Assembly (NCBI RefSeq): GCF_007860135.1
Contig: NZ_SJPV01000009.1
Coordinates: 186,001 to 250,000 of the forward strand
Reading direction: 5' to 3'
Origin: Novipirellula artificiosorum
GTDB taxonomy: Bacteria > Planctomycetota > Planctomycetia > Pirellulales > Pirellulaceae
DNA: 64,000 nt
The position numbers were made by a program, and so were the translations under genes. The notes below the pieces were generated by a model. The model was not told where the DNA came from. It ran no database searches and saw nothing but the letters and a program-made list of their open reading frames with translations. The stretch's first letter is position 1, and each line of letters opens with the position of its first letter. Below, piece after piece: positions 1 to 8,105 of this stretch.

Positions 1-717
1 TTGTTGTCGCCCCCAGGCTGCGGCAAATCAGAATTCTGCAAGTGTCTCGGCAAAGAGGTGAATCGACCGGTGCTGATGCTCGATGTTGGCTCGCTCATGG
101 GGTCACTTGTCGGTCAATCGGAAGAGAGAACCCGCCAAGCATTGGCGACCGTCGATGCGATGGCACCCTGTGTGCTGATGATCGACGAAGTGGAGAAGGC
201 GTTTGCCGGTGCTTCGGGCGGAGGCAGCAATGACAGTGGCGTGTCGTCGCGGATGATGGGAACGGTTCTGACGTGGCTTAATGACCATGAATCGGATGTC
301 TTCGTTGTCTTGACCGCGAACGCCGTCCGGAAACTACCACCGGAGCTTAGCCGCGCCGAACGCTTTGACGGTGTGTTCTTTCTCGACCTACCGAGTCGGC
401 AACAGAAGGATGAGATCTGGCGGTTGTATCGCGACCGCTATGGGATCAGCGATGATGAGCCTTGTCCCAAGGATGACCTTTGGACTGGGGCGGAGATCAA
501 GTCGTGCTGTCGACTCGCTACGCTGCTGGATACGCCCCTCTCGCAAGCAGCGGACAACGTTGTGCCTGTGGCAGTCACTTCGGCTGAATCGGTGGAACGA
601 CTGCGAAACTGGGCCGATGGTCGCTGCTTGGCGTCAGATCATGCCGGCATCTATCGCTCGGTCCAGACAACGTCGAATCGTCGCCGACGTGTTTCAACAC
701 AGCCTTCTGCGAACTAG
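1..717 (+). CDS. AAA+ ATPase, 5' end cut by window edge
   Basis: C-terminal part of an AAA+ ATPase; the reading frame is open at the window edge, so the first codon shown is not the true start. The Walker A core PPGCGKS is at the very beginning, Walker B is VLMIDEVEKAF (about residues 57-67), sensor 1 is VVLTAN and an RAERFDG arginine-finger segment follows. The C-terminal lid reads WTGAEIKSCCRLA, as in the Ycf46/FtsH-like AAA group. It leads a plus-strand cassette with a DUF3150-like protein, a JAMM peptidase and an E1-like enzyme, so a remodelling or unfolding role in that system is a reasonable inference. It is followed by a terminator-like hairpin. Confidence 0.85.
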   Translation: MLSPPGCGKSEFCKCLGKEVNRPVLMLDVGSLMGSLVGQSEERTRQALATVDAMAPCVLMIDEVEKAFAGASGGGSNDSGVSSRMMGTVLTWLNDHESDVFVVLTANAVRKLPPELSRAERFDGVFFLDLPSRQQKDEIWRLYRDRYGISDDEPCPKDDLWTGAEIKSCCRLATLLDTPLSQAADNVVPVAVTSAESVERLRNWADGRCLASDHAGIYRSVQTTSNRRRRVSTQPSAN

Positions 718-788
718 ACGACCATGCCCGCCCGCTGCTCGAGCCGTGAATTGGCCATTGTGGCGGGCACGTTCCCATATTTACTTCT

Positions 789-823
789 GAGCCCATCTCC
801 GACCGGGATGGGCTCTTTCCCTT
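789..823 (+). terminator. Rho-independent terminator after the AAA+ gene
   Basis: The arms GAGCCCATC (789-797) and GATGGGCTC (807-815) form a stem with a C/G-rich extension and are followed by a T-rich run. It separates the AAA+ gene from the next gene, which has its own AGGAGA ribosome binding site at 828-833. Confidence 0.7.
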
Positions 824-838
824 AAATAGGAGAAACCT

Positions 839-1057
839 TTGGCTCCAACCCTCATGGTGTGTCTGATTCTCTCGTTCGCATTGGCGATTGTCTCGCTGAT
901 GGTGTTGCAACTGAGGCGACAGCGGCGAGGGCTGCAGGCACTGCTCCATCAACTCTTGCGAAAGGACCCACTGCATGCGGAAAGCAATGCTGCCGGAGAA
1001 TCGGTTCCGATTCACGACGGCGGTTCTCGTTTGGATCCCGATCATCATCGTCCTTAG
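839..1057 (+). CDS. small single-span membrane protein
   Basis: A 72-residue protein with one N-terminal membrane helix (roughly residues 4-24) followed by a basic stretch (LRRQRRG) and a hydrophilic tail. I chose the TTG start at 839 because AGGAGA at 828-833 sits at correct spacing; the in-frame ATG at 854 would be too far from it. Its 3' end overlaps the next gene by 83 bases in another frame, which suggests translational coupling. I do not recognise the family. The topology predicts a cytoplasmic tail. Confidence 0.5.
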   Translation: MAPTLMVCLILSFALAIVSLMVLQLRRQRRGLQALLHQLLRKDPLHAESNAAGESVPIHDGGSRLDPDHHRP

Positions 1058-1433
1058 TGGCTGCGGACCATCGGGCCGCGATCTGAGCGACTTGCAGTGG
1101 CTCGAAATCCAACAGGCCCTCCAAGACGAACGGGCCGAGGTGGGCAAGCAGCGTGATCTGCTGGAGGCCGATCGACGCGAGTTTGATGAGCGAGAACGGA
1201 GTGAGCCGGTGTTGGCTGCCGTGATCTCGGCATCTGCATTGTTGATCTGCTGCTCGTTACCCCTGCTACTGGTTGCCGTGCTGCTCTGGCCACGTAAGCG
1301 AGAACAGGAATCGCAAGCAGTATGCGAAGCAATGCTCGATGAGGTCGTTACGGTCCGTAACCTTACTTCGGGGGACACAAAGCGAATCTCCGCTTCACCC
1401 ACCCCAAAACGCCTCGCTACTGGCGGGGAATGA
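975..1433 (+). CDS. lipobox-bearing membrane protein with coiled coil
   Basis: A 152-residue protein. The N-terminus has a hydrophobic segment ending in VLSGCGPS, which looks like a lipoprotein signal with Cys near residue 29. Next comes a charged, probably coiled-coil stretch (about 37-75: LQWLEIQQALQDERAEVGK and onward), then a second strong membrane helix (about 79-105) and a basic tail. An AAAGGA-like ribosome binding site precedes the ATG. I do not recognise the family. It lies between the AAA+ ATPase and the DUF3150-like gene and may tether the cassette products to a membrane; that is inference. Confidence 0.55.
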   Translation: MRKAMLPENRFRFTTAVLVWIPIIIVLSGCGPSGRDLSDLQWLEIQQALQDERAEVGKQRDLLEADRREFDERERSEPVLAAVISASALLICCSLPLLLVAVLLWPRKREQESQAVCEAMLDEVVTVRNLTSGDTKRISASPTPKRLATGGE

Positions 1434-1557
1434 CACCCGGCTCTGCCGTGTGTTCTATGACTGAAACCCATACTTCCGACCCAACGTATCGCCCCATCGG
1501 TTGAAACAACCGGCGGAGCGTTTTCGTTGGCACTCAATTACAAACAAGGACTCGACC

Positions 1558-2526
1558 ATGAGCGTAGCCCTCGAACCGGCGACGCAGCCAAATGCCAATG
1601 CTGCGATCGTCAATCCAACCGCCACTGTTGGTGAGCGACTGCAAGCCGAAACCACTGCCGTACGGCTGCATATTCGCTGGCCGGGTGTTCGCAAGACACT
1701 CAGTTCCGATCAAACCCGGCAAGCGGCTGGCACGTTCGACGCCGACACCAAGTCGGTGTCGGCATCCAAGAAACTGCTCGACACCAGCCATCCGGCATTT
1801 CGAGCAGTCACCGCAGTGAAAACCAAGGCAGCCGACTACTGGAAATCGAACACGTTGCCTTACACCGAGCCTGGCATGCGATTGATTCGCCGCGATGATG
1901 TCGCTGCGTTTGACATGCAGTTGACGTCGGCGCGAGCGGAATTGACCGAGGCGGTTGAAGAGCTCGAACGTCACTATGACGAGCTGGTCGATCAGGCACG
2001 TGAGCGACTGGGCGATTTGTTTGATCCGGGTGACTACGATGCCAATCTGCGTGATCAGTTTGCGATCGAGTGGGATTACCCCAGCTGCAATCCGCCGGAA
2101 TACCTGTTGCAGGTCAGCCCGCAGCTGTACTACAGCGAGTGCGCTCGCGTGCAGACCCGTTTCGATGAATCGGTTCGTTTGGCTGAACAAGCCTTTGCCG
2201 ACGAGCTGAGTCAATTGGTCAACCATTTGGCCGAACGACTCAGCGGCAGCAATGATGGCTCACCCAAAGTGTTTCGTGACACGGCGGTGACCAATCTACT
2301 GGAATTCTTCGAACGGTTTCAACGGCTCAACATCCGATCCGATGACCAGCTTGATCGGCTCGTTGCCGACGCCCGGCAAGTGATTGGCGGAGTCCAGCCC
2401 CAAGATCTTCGTGACCAGGCCACGATGCGGCAACAAGTCGCTCGGGACCTGACTCGCGTCGAGGCCTCTCTCGACGGCTGGATGACCGACCGGCCACGTC
2501 GCAGCATCCTGCGGCGCTCCAAATAG
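1558..2526 (+). CDS. DUF3150-like protein
   Basis: A 322-residue soluble, mostly helical and acidic protein. It has a 'LHIRWPGVRK' segment near residue 40, a 'LDTSHPAFRAV' segment near 75 and long helices with coiled-coil character (about 120-165 and 210-300). This pattern resembles DUF3150 proteins, which occur in phages, plasmids and planctomycete cassettes beside AAA+ ATPases; their function is unknown. The ATG at 1558 is preferred over the upstream TTG at 1501 because the residues in between have no family-like character. The next gene starts 11 bases after the stop, so the two are probably co-transcribed. Confidence 0.65.
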   Translation: MSVALEPATQPNANAAIVNPTATVGERLQAETTAVRLHIRWPGVRKTLSSDQTRQAAGTFDADTKSVSASKKLLDTSHPAFRAVTAVKTKAADYWKSNTLPYTEPGMRLIRRDDVAAFDMQLTSARAELTEAVEELERHYDELVDQARERLGDLFDPGDYDANLRDQFAIEWDYPSCNPPEYLLQVSPQLYYSECARVQTRFDESVRLAEQAFADELSQLVNHLAERLSGSNDGSPKVFRDTAVTNLLEFFERFQRLNIRSDDQLDRLVADARQVIGGVQPQDLRDQATMRQQVARDLTRVEASLDGWMTDRPRRSILRRSK

Positions 2527-2537
2527 CGAGGCCATCA

Positions 2538-2786
2538 ATGCAACTGGTCATTACCCCCGATGGATTGGTTCGCTGCGTCTATGACGAGGCGATCGATCTG
2601 TCCCAGCTTGGAGCAGTCGATATCCGTCGTGGCTCTCACGTCGAACCTAATGCCGCGGGCCAGTGGACAGCAGATCTGTCACCCGTTGAAGGTCCTGTCC
2701 TCGGCCCGTTTCCAACACGTCGACTTGCTCTCGAAGCGGAAATCGCTTGGCTGGGCGAGCACTGGTTAACGGCGACAAACCGTTAG
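2538..2786 (+). CDS. small conserved planctomycete-type protein
   Basis: An 82-residue protein, beta-rich by inspection: it opens MQLVITPDG, then has an 'AIDLSQLGAVDIRRGSHVEP' stretch and ends near a helical ALEAEIAWLGEHW. I recall this small family as widespread in planctomycetes with no assigned function. It follows the DUF3150-like gene closely and is itself followed by a terminator. Its size and strand pattern would allow a beta-grasp-like fold, so it is one candidate for a missing ubiquitin-like modifier, although it lacks a terminal Gly-Gly. That idea is speculation. Confidence 0.6.
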   Translation: MQLVITPDGLVRCVYDEAIDLSQLGAVDIRRGSHVEPNAAGQWTADLSPVEGPVLGPFPTRRLALEAEIAWLGEHWLTATNR

Positions 2787-2813
2787 CTTTTCAGCACCAA
2801 TTGTTACTTCCCT

Positions 2814-2850
2814 AGCCCTCTTCGCAATCGTTTGCGGCGAGGGCTTTTTC
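2814..2850 (+). terminator. Rho-independent terminator
   Basis: The arms AGCCCTC (2814-2820) and GAGGGCT (2839-2845) flank an inner CGC/GCG pair and are followed directly by TTTTC. It ends transcription after the small protein gene and precedes a new ribosome binding site (GGAG at about 2872) for the next small gene. Confidence 0.75.
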
Positions 2851-2884
2851 GTTTCTGTCCCTAAACCCACTGGAGATCCCTCCC

Positions 2885-3091
2885 ATGACCCAACTCGACC
2901 TCTACCGCAGCGTTTCACGAGCGACCGGCGAATCGGTTGCCACCATCAAACGACTTGGCTTTCTGATCGCCGATCCTTCGCAGCCTATCAGCGACCCGGA
3001 AGCCGAATTCCTCGGACCCCATGTCCTCGACTGGGATGAACTCGATGCATTTCGAAGTGAAGAACCCGAACTGGACTTCGTGGTGGGCTAA
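2885..3091 (+). CDS. small acidic planctomycete-type protein
   Basis: A 68-residue acidic protein, preceded by a GGAG ribosome binding site. The N-terminal half (LYRSVSRATGESVATIKRLG) looks like a short helix-turn-helix-like segment, and the C-terminal half is an acidic stretch around VLDWDELD. I recall similar proteins as a small planctomycete family found near mobile cassettes. Function is unknown. It could be a regulator or adaptor of the cassette. Confidence 0.6.
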   Translation: MTQLDLYRSVSRATGESVATIKRLGFLIADPSQPISDPEAEFLGPHVLDWDELDAFRSEEPELDFVVG

Positions 3092-3123
3092 TCCCTCGCG
3101 TCCCCGGTTCTCAAACCCAAACG

Positions 3124-3165
3124 CACGGCGTGGTTGGCAGGCATCCGCATGTCAGCCACGCCGTG
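3124..3165 (+). repeat. perfect 10-bp inverted repeat before the JAMM gene
   Basis: CACGGCGTGG at 3124-3133 is matched perfectly by CCACGCCGTG at 3156-3165, with a 22-base loop. There is no U tract, so it is not a standard terminator. It lies in the 150-base leader of the JAMM-domain gene and could be an mRNA stability or attenuation structure. Confidence 0.6.
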
Positions 3166-3241
3166 GTCGGCGACGACTCCGTTTTCGTTGCCGCCGTCAA
3201 AACGAACCAAATTCCACTCACAACCCCAAGAAGACCAAACG

Positions 3242-3937
3242 ATGAAGATTCGTTACATCAATAACGACGAAGCCTGGAAAAGAAAGAGCAGGAAGAGGCC
3301 GGTATTGAATCATCGGCGCCGGTCACGGACGAAGATACGGTTCACTCCCTATGCGTGGGCGAAGCTATTGTGTCTGCGTGACGCTGGGCCAAGTGAAGTG
3401 GGCGGATTCGGCATCAGCGACCCCGACGATCCGCTTTTGGTCATCGATATTGATCTGGTGAAGCAGTCCTGCACGACGGTCACGGTCGAGTTCGATGACG
3501 AATCGGTTGCCGATCTGTTTGACCGACAAGTCGACTCTGGACGCACTCCAGACCAGTTCGCACGGATATGGATCCACACCCATCCCGGATGTTCGGCCAT
3601 GCCTAGCGGAACCGATGAAGAAACATTCGATCGATCGTTCGCTACTCCCGACTGGGCCGTGATGTTCATCTTGGCCAAGAGCGGAGCAACCTACGGCCGT
3701 TTGCGTTTCAACACCGGTCCCGGTGCCTCAGTGCGATTGGCAGTCGATGTTGACTACTCAACTGACTTTACTGCATCGGATACCGACGGCTGGCTGGACG
3801 AATTTGACGCCAACGTCCGCATTCATGACCCGTTCGCCAGGACACCATCCACCGTGGAGGATCCGTTTGCTCTGGAGTGCGATCCGATGGAGATTGACGC
3901 ACTCCGCTGGCACGCAACGGAGTGGGTGGCATCATGA
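3242..3937 (+). CDS. JAMM/MPN (JAB) family metallo-isopeptidase-like protein
   Basis: A 231-residue protein with a complete JAMM metal site. The catalytic Glu is E52 in SEVGGFG, and the H-x-H-x7-S-x2-D signature is H112, H114, S122 and D125 in [19 protein letters not shown] enzymes hydrolyse isopeptide or peptide bonds after ubiquitin-like proteins, or process sulfur-carrier proteins. The N-terminus is basic (KRKSRKRP). The ATG at 3242 is preferred to the in-frame ATG at 3134, whose extra residues are low-complexity and overlap the leader hairpin. Its stop overlaps the start of the E1-like gene (ATGA at 3934-3937), which shows tight coupling. Confidence 0.85.
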   Translation: MKIRYINNDEAWKRKSRKRPVLNHRRRSRTKIRFTPYAWAKLLCLRDAGPSEVGGFGISDPDDPLLVIDIDLVKQSCTTVTVEFDDESVADLFDRQVDSGRTPDQFARIWIHTHPGCSAMPSGTDEETFDRSFATPDWAVMFILAKSGATYGRLRFNTGPGASVRLAVDVDYSTDFTASDTDGWLDEFDANVRIHDPFARTPSTVEDPFALECDPMEIDALRWHATEWVAS

Positions 3938-4589
3938 AAGAGGCTCAAGATCGCTTTGTACGCCAATCTGCTCTCGTCCCGGCAGACCGTTTATCAGGGC
4001 TTACAGTCACAGTGATCGGAGTCGGAGCCATCGGGCGCCAGGTTGCATTGCAGCTGGCGTCGGTCGGTGTGCGTCAGATTCAATTGATCGACTTCGACAC
4101 GGTTGAACCGACCAATGTGACGACACAAGGCTACCTGGCATCCGACATCGGCAAGACAAAAGTGACGGCAACGTCACAAGCGATCCGGCAGATTGATCCC
4201 ATTATCGAGCTCAACAAGGTGCTCGATCGCTACCGAGCCAAGCAGAGCACCGGCGACGTGGTGTTTTGTTGTGTCGACTCGATCACCGCACGCTCCGCCA
4301 TTTGGCGGTCTGTGCGGGGCCGAACCGAACTGTTTGTTGACGGACGGATGCTAGGCGAGGTCATTCGCGTACTAGCTGCTCATGACCTCTCATCGTCGGC
4401 CCACTACGCTCGAACCCTGTTCGCCGCTCAGATGCCCAGCAGGGCACCTGCACGTCACACGGCACGATCTACGCCGCTTCGATCGCAGCAGGGCTGATGG
4501 TCCACCAGTTCACGCGCTGGTTGCGGAATCTGCCTCTCGATCAAGACACCACGCTGAACCTGCTCGCCGGTGAGCTCGTCGTTCACTGA
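3934..4589 (+). pseudogene. E1/ThiF-like ubiquitin-activating family gene, frameshifted
   Basis: The N-terminal half is a Rossmann adenylation domain: GVGAIG at residues 29-34, then [11 protein letters not shown] with D53 and D55. In that frame the protein runs into unrelated sequence and stops at 4497. Shifting frame at 4429-4431, as if one base were missing, restores a family-like C-terminus to the stop at 4587-4589: [11 protein letters not shown] (candidate catalytic Cys at 4449-4451), then [15 protein letters not shown] and [10 protein letters not shown]. The truncated product lacks the Cys. ThiF/E1 enzymes adenylate the C-terminus of a ubiquitin-like protein. The defect is either a real lesion or a single-base sequencing error. 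Confidence 0.8.
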
Positions 4590-4632
4590 CGCTTACAGCC
4601 TTTCAAACACACCTAGCATGGAGAACCTCAGA

Positions 4633-5100
4633 ATGTCGACCCGAATTACGGTTGGCCTAAACCGAAAACGAGGCCAGCCTGACTACAGCAGTCACGGTGC
4701 AAGCTGCCATATCGACTTTGAAATCGACGGCGACTCGCTGTTCGGCCAAAGCGATCAGTTGGCTGTACGCATACAAGAAGCCTACCGACTGTGCCGGCAA
4801 GAAGTGGAACTTGAGCTTGGGGGTGATGCACCGAGTGCGACACCGCCCTCGTCGCATCGTACATCAAACGATGTTCCTCGGCTCAACGGGCATACTACAG
4901 CCAAAGGCAACGGAAAGTTGCGGATCCGTGAAGCAACCGACGCTCAAATCCGAGCAATCCACGCGATCGCAGCGAAAGCGAACGTGCATTTAGCAAGTCA
5001 GCTGGAACAAAATTTCGGGGTAGCGTCCCCCAAACAACTGACCATCCGCCAAGCCAGTGATTTGATCGAATCGCTCAAGGGACGGCTCGAAGCGAGCTAA
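4633..5100 (+). CDS. conserved cassette protein of unknown function
   Basis: A 155-residue protein. The N-terminal half is a compact domain (TRITVGLNRKRGQPDYSS and onward, to about residue 70). A polar Ser/Pro/Asn linker follows, and the C-terminal helical part (about 100-155: IREATDAQIRAIHAIA, LTIRQASDLIESLKG) looks like a nucleic-acid or protein-binding tail. I recall this architecture in planctomycete cassettes carrying JAMM and E1 genes. The ATG at 4633 is chosen for the GGAG at 4619-4622; upstream in-frame ATGs overlap the E1-like gene. A strong terminator follows, so it is the last gene of the cassette. Confidence 0.6.
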   Translation: MSTRITVGLNRKRGQPDYSSHGASCHIDFEIDGDSLFGQSDQLAVRIQEAYRLCRQEVELELGGDAPSATPPSSHRTSNDVPRLNGHTTAKGNGKLRIREATDAQIRAIHAIAAKANVHLASQLEQNFGVASPKQLTIRQASDLIESLKGRLEAS

Positions 5101-5108
5101 CACTTCGG

Positions 5109-5153
5109 CCATCACAATCATGGGGAACGCCATTGATTGTGATGGTCTTTTTT
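5109..5153 (+). terminator. strong Rho-independent terminator ending the cassette
   Basis: A perfect 12-bp stem, CCATCACAATCA (5109-5120) with TGATTGTGATGG (5134-5145), is followed by TCTTTTTTC. It starts 9 bases after the stop of the last cassette gene. Confidence 0.85.
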
Positions 5154-5760
5154 CTTTAGCCCCTGGTGGCTCAATTGTGATTGAAACGCGTCGTCGAATT
5201 TCAATAACGCGAAGTCGAAGTCAGTTGTCGGTCACTTGCTTTGTCGCTCCTTGTCCGAATACCTGACAAGCCACAACCCCGCCCCAAGAACACAACATGA
5301 TCATGATCGGCCCGCCGGGAAGCGGCAAACCGGAGCACATAGCGTGACCCCGTCCCGACGATGCTGCCGTACTTGAAAACGGGGGTTTCTGTACGGATTG
5401 AGCAAGTTGGCCAATCACAGTTACTCGCTTCGGTCTCCAACACCGAACGCAATCGCCTGATCGTGAAATCTGCCTCGGATGGTCCAACCGAACGCAGTTG
5501 AGACCGGTTGAACCGAGTTGCACTAGGGCGACTTACTCGCCGTTGTCGCTCCTGTGGCCTCGGCTAACTAGCTCGCTGTGATGGGCCCGGCCCAACGCAA
5601 TTTGTGCAGGTCGCGAATTCGCCGCGGTCAGTAAGACGGAATTCAACTCGGCAACTTCACAGCCCGCTGCATATGCATTGACCGGATTACCTGCTTCACG
5701 AGATATCGAACCGGGATTGGAAATTGGATCCTAACAGTCGAGGATCGTTTAAAAAGTAAA
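5154..5760. other. gene-free stretch with relic sequence and repeat fragments
   Basis: I see no intact gene here. The stretch holds a short ATPase relic (5250-5350, listed separately). At 5433-5450 and nearby it has TTCGGT...ACCGAA inverted motifs, which resemble the dispersed palindromic repeats near 30.9 and 44.3 kb. Confidence 0.4.
5250..5350 (+). pseudogene. ComM/YifB-like Walker A relic
   Basis: One frame reads EHNMIMIGPPGSGK before going out of frame. This is close to the 'HNLLMIGPPGSGKT' Walker A region of the Mg-chelatase-like ATPase ComM/YifB. A shifted frame just downstream reads VPTMLPYL, matching the 'VPTILPPL' that follows in that family. Both halves are short and no longer joined, so this is a degraded fragment, not a gene. 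Confidence 0.4.
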
Positions 5761-5796
5761 AGAGCCGAAGGCGATCACCGCCTCGGCTCTCTTTTG
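5761..5796. terminator. bidirectional terminator
   Basis: AGAGCCGA (5761-5768) pairs with TCGGCTCT (5783-5790), with an additional GGCG/CGCC inner stem. T tracts flank it on both strands: CTTTTG on the plus side, and CTTTTACTTTTT read on the minus side. It most likely ends the minus-strand sulfatase transcript. Confidence 0.75.
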
Positions 5797-5860
5797 TGTC
5801 GTGCACCTCGGTGAGATGCAGTGGTACGCATCGTTCTGAATTCAGCTTTCGCCGACGCAG

Positions 5861-7498
5861 CTAGTTACTACTGCCATTCGGATTGTCCATTTTCTTCATC
5901 GCTCCTTCAATTGCCTTCTTCATGCTGAGCGAATCCGCCCCTTGCCGGGGTGGATATTCTTGCAAGCTCTTGAGATGAGCTGCCAGGAACGGGCCAGCAG
6001 CGGTGGGTGCCCACATTTTTTGCGCGAAGAATTTCCGCCCCGCGTAGCCCCACTCGTGGCTTTGCGGATCCATCTTTTCCATGGGGTCCATCAACAGATT
6101 GAAGACGTAAGGCACGCTTGGGTAGTACTTTTCATCCCACCAACTGCCTTCTGGCTTGACACCGATATGCATTTTCCAGGCATCAACACGGATAGCCATC
6201 AAGTCGGTTTCGTCGTAGTAGAAATTCGCACGCCGGGCCGATTTATCGGATTTACCAGTCCAGTAATCGATGTTGTCGAATCCGTCGAGGTGGACTTTGT
6301 ACGTCATGTCGCCGATCTTTTTGCCCGAGAGCAATTCAGATTTGAGGTCCGTCATTCCCGCCGCGGCGGCGAGACTGACGAACAGGTCCTCGTGGCTTTG
6401 GACACCGTTGAGCGCGGTCCCAGGTGCAATCTGGCCCGGCCATTTCATGACCAACGGAACGCGAACACCGCCTTCCCAGGTCGTGCCTTTCTCGCCGCGG
6501 AATGGTGCATAACCTCCGTCCGGCCACATCATCAATTCATTTCCGTTGTCGGTGGTGTAAATCACGATGGTGTTGTCATCGACGCCCAATTCCTTGAGCT
6601 TCTTCAGCAGTTCGCCGACCTGATCATCATGCTCCAGCATCTTTGCCCGCACCACGTCCTCTTCGGCCCGCCCTTCATCGACTGCCTGCTGAACATATTT
6701 GTTCTGGGGATGAGACCAGATGTGGATCGCCGTCGTATTGAACCAGCAGAAGAAAGGCTGATCGCCCTTTCCGTTTTTGTCCAACCACGTCAGTGTATGC
6801 TCCAGAACCTCGTTATCAAACGTCTCCATCCGCTTGCGGGTCAGCGGGCCGGTGTTCTCGATCCGTTGCTTGCCGACGCGGCCAAAGGTGGGATCCGCCG
6901 TGGGGTCATCCGAGTCCGTGGCCCACGCGTGTAACACGCCTCGCGGTCCATATTTCTTCTTGTAGTCAGGATTCTTCTGTCCGGGGTAGTCGAGTTCCTC
7001 TGGTTCCTCTTCCGCGTTCAAATGGTAAAGGTTGCCGAACCATTCATCGAAGCCATGCACGGTCGGCAGAAACTCATTGCGGTCACCCAAATGGTTCTTG
7101 CCGAACTGTCCCGTTGCATAGCCTTGGAACTTGAGCACCTCCGCAAGCGTCGGATCTTCTTTTTGGATTCCCCGCGTTGAACCCGGAATCCCAATGGTCG
7201 TCATGCCGGTGCGAATCGGCATCTGACCGGTGATAAATGCTGCGCGGCCGGCGGTGCAACTCGGTTGGGCGTAGTGGTCGGTGAACAGCACTCCCTGCTT
7301 GGCGATGCTGTCAATGTTGGGAGTATGTCCCATCATGCCATGCGTGTAAGCGCCGACATTCCACATGCCGATATCGTCACCAAAGATGACGAGAATATTC
7401 GGCTTCTTTTGCTGGGCGAAAGCGGCGTCAGATAGGCTGCCGACGATGGCAGCTGCGAGCAGCATCATAGCAAAGAGATGACAATTTGGATTCTTCAT
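5861..7498 (-). CDS. exported arylsulfatase-type sulfatase
   Basis: A 545-residue type I sulfatase. The signal peptide ends in SDAAFAQQ. The metal-binding N-terminus is NILVIFGDDIG, and the formylglycine motif is CTAGR in QPSCTAGRAAFITG (about residues 80-93), a Cys-type site that needs a formylglycine-generating enzyme. Further conserved parts are GKNHLGD, and TTDNGNE followed by PFRGEKGTTWEGG. It hydrolyses sulfate esters, in planctomycetes typically from marine sulfated polysaccharides, outside the cytoplasm. It stands alone between a shared terminator and a gene-poor stretch; no polysaccharide lyase or maturation enzyme is adjacent. Length is normal for the family. Confidence 0.93.
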   Translation of the reverse strand: MKNPNCHLFAMMLLAAAIVGSLSDAAFAQQKKPNILVIFGDDIGMWNVGAYTHGMMGHTPNIDSIAKQGVLFTDHYAQPSCTAGRAAFITGQMPIRTGMTTIGIPGSTRGIQKEDPTLAEVLKFQGYATGQFGKNHLGDRNEFLPTVHGFDEWFGNLYHLNAEEEPEELDYPGQKNPDYKKKYGPRGVLHAWATDSDDPTADPTFGRVGKQRIENTGPLTRKRMETFDNEVLEHTLTWLDKNGKGDQPFFCWFNTTAIHIWSHPQNKYVQQAVDEGRAEEDVVRAKMLEHDDQVGELLKKLKELGVDDNTIVIYTTDNGNELMMWPDGGYAPFRGEKGTTWEGGVRVPLVMKWPGQIAPGTALNGVQSHEDLFVSLAAAAGMTDLKSELLSGKKIGDMTYKVHLDGFDNIDYWTGKSDKSARRANFYYDETDLMAIRVDAWKMHIGVKPEGSWWDEKYYPSVPYVFNLLMDPMEKMDPQSHEWGYAGRKFFAQKMWAPTAAGPFLAAHLKSLQEYPPRQGADSLSMKKAIEGAMKKMDNPNGSSN

Positions 7499-8105
7499 GG
7501 TGCAAATAAACTCCGGTCTTGGTGTCAGAACAGCGTCAGAAAAGGAAAGAAAAAGGATCTTGGGAATCCGTCCTCAGATATCGGATGAAAAACGGTTGGT
7601 GAGTGCACGAGATACCTCAACGATCACACGCACGAGATGCATTTCGCAACGCTCTCGAATCGGGCAAAATGATCTCAGGGAAACTCAAAAGTAGGGGCCA
7701 ACAAAGCAGTCTTCGGTTCCCCACAGGACTGTTTTCGGCTCAGAGTATAACACACACAATTCACCACGTCGCGAAAGTGTCAGGGCCGCCCAGACCACGA
7801 TCCTGAGCGAATTGTCGAGAATTGGGAGACCCGACGTCGACGCGAAAGCCGACTTCAGTAACTTGCCAAGGTTGCCCCCATTAATCCGACCGAAGACCTT
7901 GAATCAGACCGCAACCAGAGAACCGCACCGGTCGCTTCGCATCGGCTGCTTGCTCGAATCTTGAGGCCATACTCGCGTCGGTGTCCGCGAGCCAGAGACA
8001 CCGATGCGACGAACGGAAATCCCTGCGTGCGTGAAACTGGTCTACCATTTGCATTGAGAAGCAGGGGGAGTTCCGACGCTCCGGTGAGTCTCCAATCAAA
8101 AATGT
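7499..8105. other. gene-free stretch with a repeat-family motif
   Basis: No convincing gene. An inverted repeat TCGGTGTC (7979-7986) / GACACCGA (7998-8005) lies beside an ACTCGCGTCGGTG motif that recurs near 31.0 kb and, inverted, near 52.34 kb. Confidence 0.4.

Noticed and set aside
575-1537. 320-codon minus-strand frame across the start of the cassette
   Set aside because: It overlaps three plus-strand genes with ribosome binding sites, and its product is a Ser/Arg-rich sequence typical of a shadow frame.
789-5153. Hairpins between the small genes as integron attC sites
   Set aside because: The stems lack the GTTRRRY and RYYYAAC core sites, several are followed by T tracts as terminators, and no integrase is present.
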